Shown here in pieces: positions 1 through 5,379 of a DNA stretch of 11,377 nucleotides. Both the position numbers and the translations under genes were made by a program. Numbering within the stretch: the stretch's first letter is position 1; each line of letters opens with the position of its first letter. Below the pieces are notes generated by a model. The model ran no database searches, had not been told where the DNA came from, and was given only the letters and a program-made list of their open reading frames with translations. This DNA comes from CAYZEZ01 sp964477295. GTDB lineage: Bacteria; Bacteroidota; Bacteroidia; Bacteroidales; SM23-62. The DNA is taken from NCBI GenBank assembly GCA_964477295.1, contig CAYZEZ010000158.1, positions 1-11,377 of the forward strand. The letters run 5' to 3'.

Positions 1-2
1 TG

Positions 3-10
3 TACATTTG
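3..10 (+). promoter_or_regulatory. Bacteroidota -7 promoter box for the tRNA gene
   Basis: TACATTTG is an exact match to TAnnTTTG, the -7 element used by the primary sigma factor of Bacteroidota. It ends 21 bases before the tRNA start, which leaves room for a transcription start near position 17 and a short 5' leader. The -33 element would lie outside the window. Confidence 0.6.
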
Positions 11-31
11 CAAACACTTTTTCAATAATAG

Positions 32-103
<72 letters not shown>

Positions 104-109
104 CTAAGA

Positions 110-147
110 ACCCTCTGAAACAATTGATTTCAGAGGGTCTTTCTTTT
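110..147 (+). terminator. Rho-independent terminator of the tRNA gene
   Basis: A perfect 11-bp stem, ACCCTCTGAAA (110-120) with TTTCAGAGGGT (128-138), encloses a 7-base loop and is followed by the T-rich run CTTTCTTTT. It begins six bases after the tRNA discriminator. A diverged copy of this hairpin lies at 5270-5305 behind a copy of the tRNA 3' end. Confidence 0.85.
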
Positions 148-240
148 AATGGTAACAAAAGTGGTATCAAAAACAAAAATGAATACCAACAATATAGTCA
201 TATACTAAAATCCTGCCACCCGACAAATTAAAGTTCATTA

Positions 241-483
241 TCAATACATTATAAGACTTTGAACTGGAACAGTTTCACCATCTACAATTTCCCCTTCATT
301 TCCACTTTGACCCTCCATATAGGTTACATCAAACTCTTTCGAAGCAGTGTTAGGGAAGGCTAACTTTACTAGATCTTCAAAAGAAATCTTCTTGTAGGGC
401 CACAAGTGCGGAATTGTGTTGACATAGATTTCTGTTTCTTTATTTTGACCAGGAGGCTGATCGTTTTGTGCATGACTGTTCAT
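241..483 (-). CDS. Ubiquitin-like protein of the multiubiquitin type, single domain
   Basis: This 80-residue protein has a flexible polar N-terminus (about residues 1-16) and then one ubiquitin-like domain. The pattern IYVN (19-22), KKISFEDLVKLAF (31-43), FDVTY (51-55) and GEIVDGETVPV (64-74) follows the bacterial multiubiquitin family, whose members usually carry several such domains and sit beside E1-, E2- and JAB-like genes. Here there is one domain, no glycine tail (the protein ends SLIMY) and no E1, E2 or JAB gene in view. The expected last strand after VPV looks shortened, so the gene may be clipped at its 3' end. I chose the ATG at 483 because a TTG at 528 would add 15 residues unrelated to the domain. 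It is the last gene of a leftward operon, 50 bases after the peptidase gene, and points at the tRNA. The family call is from pattern reading only. Confidence 0.6.
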   Translation of the reverse strand: MNSHAQNDQPPGQNKETEIYVNTIPHLWPYKKISFEDLVKLAFPNTASKEFDVTYMEGQSGNEGEIVDGETVPVQSLIMY

Positions 484-533
484 AATACTTATTTTTAAAG
501 GTTTAACTTCATTTTCTATTTTCCACAATTATT

Positions 534-1193
534 TCATGCATTAATATCGAGAAATACGAATTCACTTTTTAGGTTTTCAGTTCGGATTCTTCTTTTTACA
601 ACTTCTTTTGACACTTCAAATTTCTTATATATCCTGGTTGCTAAAGCGTCAATGACAAAGGATTCTATTTCCTTATCACTTAGGTCTTCATCACCATTTC
701 TCAATTTTTCCGTAAACTGTTTGCAGTATTCTTCCTGCTCAGCAACCAGCTCCCTTAATTTATCAATAGGGACTAATAATCTACCTGCAAACTCGTTGGC
801 TTGTTTCTCGAACCATTCTAAGCTATCCTCATCAACTGATTGCCGGAATTCAATAAATTCCTTTTCAGACGCAAAACTCATATTTTTATATTGTTCCGAA
901 TGCAGAATTAAATGTCCGATTTCGTGTGCAAGAGTAAAGTTCAGCCTGAATTTGTATCGATCATCTAAGTATGTCTTGCTGTCAACCGAGATGGTCGTTA
1001 AATTGCTTTGTAGAAAACCCTCTGTATCGACCTTATCTTTAAGTCCATAGATCGGCTGAATTTCAAGTCCAAGTTTGAATTCAATAATTTTATGAATTGG
1101 CACCGGTATAGTATCTACTGGATCGATGTACTCGTTCCTAAACTCTTCAACGATGCTTCTTATTTTGTTCCAAGTGAGTCTGTCAGGCTTAAT
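534..1193 (-). CDS. ImmA/IrrE-family zinc metallopeptidase
   Basis: The protein carries the gluzincin motif HEIGH (about residues 90-94 from the long start) with a downstream QANEFAGRLLVP segment whose glutamate (about residue 134) is the expected third zinc ligand. ImmA/IrrE enzymes cleave partner repressors; in ICEBs1, ImmA cleaves the repressor ImmR to induce the element. The regulator just upstream is the natural candidate target here. The only conventional start is GTG at 1103, but the frame is open for 30 more codons. Those residues (RLTWNKIRSIVEEFRNEY, then a segment ending DTIPVPIH) look like the usual N-terminal helix of this family. The extension begins at ATT (1193-1191), which shares one base with the regulator's TAA stop. 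An AUU start by termination-reinitiation, or a frameshift joining the two genes, would both explain it. The family call is firm; the start is uncertain. Confidence 0.85.
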   Translation of the reverse strand: MKPDRLTWNKIRSIVEEFRNEYIDPVDTIPVPIHKIIEFKLGLEIQPIYGLKDKVDTEGFLQSNLTTISVDSKTYLDDRYKFRLNFTLAHEIGHLILHSEQYKNMSFASEKEFIEFRQSVDEDSLEWFEKQANEFAGRLLVPIDKLRELVAEQEEYCKQFTEKLRNGDEDLSDKEIESFVIDALATRIYKKFEVSKEVVKRRIRTENLKSEFVFLDINA

Positions 1194-1560
1194 CTACTTC
1201 ATTTGATTGTTGAATTAGTTTAATAAGTTCCTTTAACTCCGCCTCAGTAGGTTTTTCTCCCCTTGCCGTCCTGAAGAACAATGGTAGCCTTTCCAAAATT
1301 TGAGAATCCTCAGCTAATTCAGCCGGAATAAATTCAATCATGGCGTAATCAAAGAGCTGATTGTATTCAGGACTATTTTCAGTCAGCCCAAGGGTTGAGG
1401 CAATTTGCCCAAGTATTTCTTTGCTTTTAGGAGGAGCAAGTAAACCGCGTTCAATTTTGCTCCAATTACTTGGATCAAGCCCGACAGTCTTACAGAATTC
1501 CCTAAGGGTAATTTCCTTCTCTACCCTTAAGTCTTTAATGTACTCTCCAAATTTTTTCAT
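1189..1560 (-). CDS. XRE-family helix-turn-helix transcriptional regulator
   Basis: This 123-residue cytoplasmic protein begins MKKFGEYIKDLR and has an HTH_3/XRE domain over roughly residues 3-60: FGEYIKDLRVEKEITLREFC, then VGLDPSNWSKIERG as second and recognition helices, then a helix ending LASTLGL-like (IASTLGL). A charged helical tail (EAELKELIKLIQQSN) follows and may serve dimerisation or be the peptidase target. I chose the ATG at 1560; an upstream GTG at 1602 would add 14 residues before the domain and would run through the operator-like repeats. It is the first gene of the operon with the ImmA/IrrE peptidase and the ubiquitin-like gene, an arrangement typical of control modules in mobile elements. 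Autoregulation through the repeats at 1559-1602 is likely but inferred. Confidence 0.85.
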   Translation of the reverse strand: MKKFGEYIKDLRVEKEITLREFCKTVGLDPSNWSKIERGLLAPPKSKEILGQIASTLGLTENSPEYNQLFDYAMIEFIPAELAEDSQILERLPLFFRTARGEKPTEAELKELIKLIQQSNEVD

Positions 1561-1602
1561 AGTGTGTTTGCATTGGTTTATAGTGTGGTATAAATTTACC
1601 AC
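1559..1602. promoter_or_regulatory. Putative operator of the HTH regulator
   Basis: Directly upstream of the regulator start lies a perfect 6-bp inverted repeat, GTGGTA (1585-1590) and TACCAC (1597-1602), separated by 6 bases. In addition ATAGTGTG occurs twice, at 1559-1566 and 1580-1587, exactly 21 bp apart, which places both on the same face of the helix. Such paired sites overlapping a regulator's own start are typical of autorepressed XRE genes. I saw no exact TAnnTTTG box on the minus strand here. Confidence 0.4.
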
Positions 1603-1673
1603 ATAAAAACGAATAATTAAAATTTTATATTGGAAATTGAAATGAGAAGGTGAGAATTAAGACAAAACAGTAG

Positions 1674-1793
1674 TTAAAATGGTTTCTGCGTGTAATTGGT
1701 AACTGAACTATTATTATTTATAAAATCAACTACTTTTTTTAATCCCGTACACAAATCCAGGTTAGATATTTCAATCACCTTGTCTACTAAAAA
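1674..1793 (-). repeat. Island repeat 1 (core 1759-1793) with a degenerate coding fragment
   Basis: The 35-base core at 1759-1793 matches repeat 2 (4660-4694) at 32 positions: AGGTTAGATATTTCAA, four variable bases, then CTTGTCTACTAAAAA. It also shares CAAATCCA-GTTAGATAT-TC, with two mismatches over 21 bases, with repeat 3. The final CTACTAA is the same as the bases spanning the tRNA 3' end (101-107). Read leftward, the unit encodes FLVDK..EISNLDL...L..VVDFI and stops at 1674. The same peptide pattern, in frame and without gaps, recurs in repeats 2 and 3, with synonymous as well as amino-acid changes. This suggests a shared ancestral coding end, now a fragment with no good start. Confidence 0.6.
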
Positions 1794-1843
1794 CAGAGTG
1801 AGAGTGAAGAGCGAGAGCGATGAACTCACACTCTGTTTTTTTT
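1789..1843. terminator. Long hairpin with flanking A and T runs after repeat 1
   Basis: AAAAACAGAGTG (1789-1800) pairs perfectly with CACTCTGTTTTT (1829-1840), enclosing 28 bases, and eight T follow the arm (1836-1843). The flanking A and T runs would let it act in both directions. No rightward gene ends just before it, so it may instead belong to the repeat structure: the tRNA end and repeat 3 are also followed by a hairpin. Confidence 0.45.
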
Positions 1844-2098
1844 GAGACGTAGGCGAAACACTCTCACACACCAACTCACGCTATCCTCACTCGAGAGCGA
1901 ACTTGTGAACTTTGATTCTTCGTTTTATACCTTGCATAAAACCAGTTTCGCTCCCACACTCACTCTGTTTCTCCCACTTTTTTCAAAAACCAGCGATATT
2001 ACCTAACAAAAAGTTTTATATTATATAAATTTTTGCATAGTCCAGTAAGATACATTTAAACTCTTTCGATTTATTATTCCCGGAAAGCTTTAACAGTT

Positions 2099-4459
2099 AT
2101 GAATTTTAACCTTAAACTGTATATACGCAATCTTCGGAAAGAGAAGACAAGGATACTTAACATCATCAGCATTGCAATTACAATAACTTTTGCTCTCTTG
2201 ATTCTATTTTTCATTCAGGATGAATTGTCCTATGATAAATGGAATAAGAATAGAAAGGACATTTATCGTATTGAGACTTTTGAGAAATGGCCGGCAAAGA
2301 CATTTAATAAGGCAACTTGTAACCCTGGCATCGGGCCAGAACTTAAAAGCGAATATCCTGAAATAAAATCATATGTAAGATTTGGTAAAATCGGAGATCC
2401 TGAAGTTGTGATTGAGGACAGCGAGTTCAATGAAGATTTCTTTTACTTCGCGGATTCATCTGTATTTTCAATATTTCCCTATGAGCTATTGGCTGGATCA
2501 GCTGAAAAAGCCCTGGCAAACCCAAATTCGATAGTGTTATCCAGGGATCTGGCAATGAAGTATTTCAGAGAGTCCAATCCCCTTGGAAAAGTGATTATTG
2601 TAAACGGACGAAATTATACCCTGACAGGTATCATGGACGCTACTCCGAAATCGCATCTTCAGTGTAATGCTCTTTTGTCTATGCAGGATACTGCCAGGAT
2701 GAGCAATAATAATATAGCTCATTCCAGATATACTTACACCTATGTTCTCACAACCAAGAAAACAGATATTAAGGACCTACAGGGGAGGCTACCGGGTTTT
2801 TATGATAAATATCTAACGATTGAGGATGGTTATGATTTTCAACTAATGTTTGAGCCTTTGGAAAATGTACATTTTTCTTCTAAAAAGCTGGAAAATGACT
2901 TGCCAACTATGAACCTTATATACATATACATTTTGGGTGCTTTGCTTGTACTAACCTTGGTATTCAGCTGCTTGAACTACATAAACCTGGTCATTGGTAA
3001 CTCAGTTAAGACAGGGAAATACATCGGCATAAACAAAATTTTTGGGATTAAAAAAGGCCAGGTATTTGCCCATTTCACAATAGAATCACTAATTAATATT
3101 TTGCTTGCAACGGCTATCAGCCTGTTGTTATTGAAAATACTTATACCTCAATACAATATATTTTTCAATAAGGACTTAAGTGCGAATATATTTAGCAACC
3201 GGCTAATTGTAACTAATATTTTATTCCTGTTTGTATTTCTTGGAATTGGTCCGGGTATACTATTGGCTTTAGTTTTCATGCCTATAAAACCTCTTTTCAT
3301 CCTTAAAGATCAATATATTAAAAGAAGCGGCATGGTTCGGAAGATCTTCATCTTTCTGGAGATATCGATGTTTATCGTTGTAATTTTTGGAATTATTGCT
3401 GTTAATTTTCAATTGTATAATCTGAAAAACACAAGCCTGGGTTTTGATGATAAAAACATATTATTTGCAAAAATTCAGGACCGGGAATTAATAGGCAGCG
3501 CATCAATACTTAAAGATGCACTCCGCGAACACCCCGAATTCATTGAGGTTGCTTCATCAGATGCCGGAATTGGCGATGATTACTGGATAGCATCCTTTAA
3601 CATCGAACTTGCCAATGAAATGAAGTATTTTGACGTCAAAAGGATTGTTGCCGATGAGAATTTCACAAATCTTTATGATATAAAGTTAATCCAGGGAAGG
3701 GCATTTGAAAGTCAGATGAAAACGGATATTCAGAACTGTTTAATTAATGAAGCTGCTTTGCATAAATTCGGGCTTGAGAAATCTGCTATCAATAATCCGA
3801 TACGATTGCCAGGTAAGGAAGAGGGCAAAATTATAGGAGTTGTGCGGGATTTCTATTTTCATTCCAAGCACAATGAGATTGATCCTTTAATAATCAGCCT
3901 GGCTGAAGAAGGGGGGTATACTCCTCTGATTAGTGTCAAATTTGCCAAAGGTCAGCAAGAAAATGCGGTTCAGGTTATGAGCAAGGAATGGGAGAAATTT
4001 AGTCCGAACTCGGCAATCAACTATTCAATTGTTGAAGATGAAATCAAGTCTTTTTATAAAAATGAAGAACGATTAAATACGGTATTCAAATGTGGTGTTG
4101 TTTTATCCTTTTCTATTGTCTGTTTTGGCTTGATCTGTTTTGTTCTATTCATTATTGAGCAAAAATCGAAGGAAATAAGTATCCGAAAAGTCAACGGAGC
4201 GTCAACTTATAACATTATCAAAAGTGTACTCCTGAAGGAGTACCTTGCACCGATTCTAATGTCTATTGCTATCATGCTTCCTCTTAGCTATTTTATTATT
4301 GAAAAGGGTGTCCAAACAATGGTAACAGAAGTGACTGTCCGCTGGTGGATGTTTATTCTAACGATTATCCTCGTTTTATTAACCGTATTTGCAACAACCT
4401 TTATTCAACTCTACCAAGCTTCAAACAGGAACCCGTTAGAGGCATTACGATATGAATAG
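2099..4459 (+). CDS. MacB/FtsX-like ABC transporter permease
   Basis: This 786-residue inner-membrane protein has the double FtsX layout frequent in Bacteroidota. TM1 lies at about residues 18-42, followed by a MacB-type periplasmic core to about 270. The first FtsX domain with TM segments covers about 273-298, 330-350 and 368-395; a second TM leader lies near 415-438, a second extracytoplasmic domain extends to about 655, and the final FtsX domain has TM segments near 660-685, 714-735 and 748-772. The cytoplasmic motifs GKYIGINKIFGIKKGQV and KEISIRKVNGAS, and the ending RNPLEALRYE, are family signatures. Relatives act with a MacB/LolD-type ATPase in mechanotransmission, lipoprotein or peptide export, or antimicrobial resistance. 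No ATPase gene adjoins it, so a partner would be encoded elsewhere. It stands alone between repeats 1 and 2. The substrate cannot be read from the sequence. Confidence 0.9.
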   Translation: MNFNLKLYIRNLRKEKTRILNIISIAITITFALLILFFIQDELSYDKWNKNRKDIYRIETFEKWPAKTFNKATCNPGIGPELKSEYPEIKSYVRFGKIGDPEVVIEDSEFNEDFFYFADSSVFSIFPYELLAGSAEKALANPNSIVLSRDLAMKYFRESNPLGKVIIVNGRNYTLTGIMDATPKSHLQCNALLSMQDTARMSNNNIAHSRYTYTYVLTTKKTDIKDLQGRLPGFYDKYLTIEDGYDFQLMFEPLENVHFSSKKLENDLPTMNLIYIYILGALLVLTLVFSCLNYINLVIGNSVKTGKYIGINKIFGIKKGQVFAHFTIESLINILLATAISLLLLKILIPQYNIFFNKDLSANIFSNRLIVTNILFLFVFLGIGPGILLALVFMPIKPLFILKDQYIKRSGMVRKIFIFLEISMFIVVIFGIIAVNFQLYNLKNTSLGFDDKNILFAKIQDRELIGSASILKDALREHPEFIEVASSDAGIGDDYWIASFNIELANEMKYFDVKRIVADENFTNLYDIKLIQGRAFESQMKTDIQNCLINEAALHKFGLEKSAINNPIRLPGKEEGKIIGVVRDFYFHSKHNEIDPLIISLAEEGGYTPLISVKFAKGQQENAVQVMSKEWEKFSPNSAINYSIVEDEIKSFYKNEERLNTVFKCGVVLSFSIVCFGLICFVLFIIEQKSKEISIRKVNGASTYNIIKSVLLKEYLAPILMSIAIMLPLSYFIIEKGVQTMVTEVTVRWWMFILTIILVLLTVFATTFIQLYQASNRNPLEALRYE

Positions 4460-4604
4460 AATGGGTAGTGTGAGGTTTTGGAAAACATCCACATCGCTTC
4501 AGCAAAGTGTTTTTATTTCGATCGATTCTTTTTATGCTTGATTGTGTAACATATCGGAGTCGACCCGATGACTTCTTGACTGCCAGTCAAAAAGTATCAT
4601 ATCA

Positions 4605-4694
4605 TTATTTAATCTTCAGGAAATCATGAAGTTCAGCAACCACAGTAATATCCCTAACAAGGTTAGATATTTCAAACCTCTTGTCTACTAAAAA
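4605..4694 (-). repeat. Island repeat 2 (core 4660-4694) with a degenerate coding fragment
   Basis: The core AGGTTAGATATTTCAA / CTTGTCTACTAAAAA at 4660-4694 differs from repeat 1 at three of 35 positions. On the minus strand the unit reads FLVDKRFEISNL, then a short helix-like tail ending HDFLKIK, and stops at 4605-4607. It shares FLVDK and EISNL with repeat 1. The 288-base gap in which it lies (4460-4747) otherwise holds only small hairpins, including TTGACTG/CAGTCAA at 4576-4590. Confidence 0.6.
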
Positions 4695-4747
4695 GGACTC
4701 CTCATCAGATTTTTTGGTACTTCATTTTCCTGGTTAAACCAGCTATT

Positions 4748-5095
4748 GTGCCCAAAACAGCATTTCACGATAATCTAAAAAGCTATCACAGAATAAGAAC
4801 AATGATACTTGGTTTCACATCTCTCTTATCATTAATTTTTATCTCTCAAAAGATTGGAGTCCAATTTAATTGGTCAAAAATTGCTATTATTTTATCAATG
4901 GTCTATATTACGGTCATTGGGAATCTATATCCTACACTAAAGTATAAATATCTCATTGGGATAAAGAATTCATGGACTCAGAGTAGTGAACTTATCTGGA
5001 AGAAAACGCATAGTTTTGCCGGTAAGGTTTTTTTCTGGGGAGGTTTGATAGGTGTCTTATATGGAATACTTTTTGATGTCAGTCCGGTTCCCTAA
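4748..5095 (+). CDS. SdpI-family small membrane protein
   Basis: The 115-residue product has three predicted membrane segments at about residues 19-35, 43-60 and 91-109. The SdpI/YhfL signature is clear between the last two: GN-x-YP (58-62), YLIGIKNSWT (68-77), then WKKTHSFAGK (83-92). Bacillus SdpI is the immunity protein against the SDP killing toxin and the membrane signal receptor for it; most homologues have unknown roles. Length matches the short form of the family (the long form is near 200 residues). The start used is GTG at 4748; the frame is open further upstream through hydrophobic codons but without an ATG, and an internal ATG at 4801 would cut into the first membrane segment. It is the sole gene between repeats 2 and 3, so it may be the cargo of its own small insertion. 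Immunity function is inference. Confidence 0.75.
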   Translation: MPKTAFHDNLKSYHRIRTMILGFTSLLSLIFISQKIGVQFNWSKIAIILSMVYITVIGNLYPTLKYKYLIGIKNSWTQSSELIWKKTHSFAGKVFFWGGLIGVLYGILFDVSPVP

Positions 5096-5135
5096 ATGCC
5101 TGTAATATATGTTGGATATGTTTTTATTCTGCTAT

Positions 5136-5267
5136 TTATACCGAATGTTTATTCCTACTTGCTATTTCGCAAAATTCAGTCTCATGCTCATCAATAAAAC
5201 CTATAACTTCCGCTAAATCCTTCATCAAATCCAAGTTAGATATGTCGCCAGCCCCCGCTACAAAGAG
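5136..5267 (-). repeat. Island repeat 3: hybrid of the repeat core and the tRNA-fMet 3' end (candidate attR)
   Basis: The left part (5226-5246) matches repeat 1, with two mismatches over 21 bases through GTTAGATATGTC. The right part (5253-5261) is CCCCGCTAC, identical to tRNA positions 96-104, where repeats 1 and 2 instead have TTGTCTAC. Downstream similarity to the tRNA flank continues through the terminator hairpin, with 17 of the next 26 positions identical. Read leftward it encodes FVAGAGDISNLDLMKDL...VIGFIDEH and stops at 5136. VAGAG is simply the antisense translation of the tRNA end, while DISNLDL continues the peptide of repeat 1. A sequence joining the element end to a displaced tRNA end is what an attR site should look like. 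Confidence 0.55.
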
Positions 5268-5269
5268 AC

Positions 5270-5305
5270 CCCTAAAAGCACTGACTTTCAGGGATTTTAC
5301 TTTTT
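5270..5305. terminator. Hairpin terminator, diverged copy of the tRNA terminator
   Basis: CCCTAAAAG (5270-5278) pairs with CTTTCAGGG (5285-5293) at 8 of 9 positions around the loop CACTGA, and ATTTTACTTTTT follows. Placement six to nine bases after the tRNA-like end mirrors the intact tRNA terminator at 110-147, so it is probably the original terminator of the tRNA gene, displaced by insertion. It may now also stop transcription from the leftward glycan operon ending at 5380. Confidence 0.55.
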
Positions 5306-5379
5306 GTGCTGACATATTTCCTGACAAAAACAATTAGTGGAAGACCTTAACCTTCATCAGGAACTTTTCTCAAACAGAA

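Larger units (their letters stand above)
1603..2098. other. Intergenic region between divergent operons
   Basis: This 496-base AT-rich stretch separates the leftward regulator operon from the rightward permease gene. It contains the first island repeat (1674-1793), a long hairpin with a T run (1789-1843), and a second set of purine/pyrimidine-skewed repeats up to about 1981: CGAGAGCGA occurs at 1812-1820 and 1892-1900, and AAACAGAGTGAG at 1791-1802 has its exact reverse complement at 1959-1970. The last 80 bases are very AT-rich and probably hold the permease promoter. TATAAATTTTTG near 2024-2036 resembles the TAnnTTTG box but its spacing is not exact. No credible gene is present. Confidence 0.5.
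104..5261. mobile_element. Putative genomic island(s) inserted at the tRNA-fMet 3' end
   Basis: The segment begins at the 3' end of an intact initiator tRNA and ends at 5253-5261, where the nine bases CCCCGCTAC of the tRNA 3' end recur, followed by a diverged copy of the tRNA terminator. It is AT-rich, while the chromosome to its right is clearly more GC-rich. It holds unrelated modules: a regulator/peptidase/ubiquitin-like operon, an orphan permease and a small SdpI-like protein. Two further internal repeats (near 1760-1793 and 4660-4694) suggest stacked insertions of about 1.7, 2.9 and 0.6 kb. No integrase or transposase is present, so this is either a decayed element or one moved by enzymes acting in trans. 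The boundaries are inferred from the repeats. Confidence 0.45.

Noticed and set aside
148..240. Possible integrase gene start or remnant between the tRNA terminator and the ubiquitin-like gene
   Set aside because: The short AT-rich stretch holds only a weak TGGTAT/ATACCA inverted repeat (162-167 / 183-188) and no recombinase motif.
1674..1874. Small minus-strand frame of 66 codons
   Set aside because: Its first half is the translation of the hairpin and GAGAG/CTCTC-type repeats. Only the end shares the conserved repeat peptide, so I treat it as a fragment within repeat 1.
4553..4590. Small palindromes ATCGG/CCGAT and TTGACTG/CAGTCAA as a terminator for the permease gene
   Set aside because: Stems are short, the second has almost no loop, and no T run follows on the plus strand; they may be chance.
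1759..4694. Repeats as integron attC sites (GTTAGAT fits the GTTRRRY core)
   Set aside because: No matching RYYYAAC partner lies at a proper distance, the units do not form the bipartite attC fold, and no integron integrase is present. The tRNA-end relationship explains the repeats better.
5136..5333. Small minus-strand frame of 65 codons
   Set aside because: It reads through the displaced terminator and the antisense of the tRNA end (VAGAG). Only the last part resembles the repeat peptide, so it is described as repeat 3.
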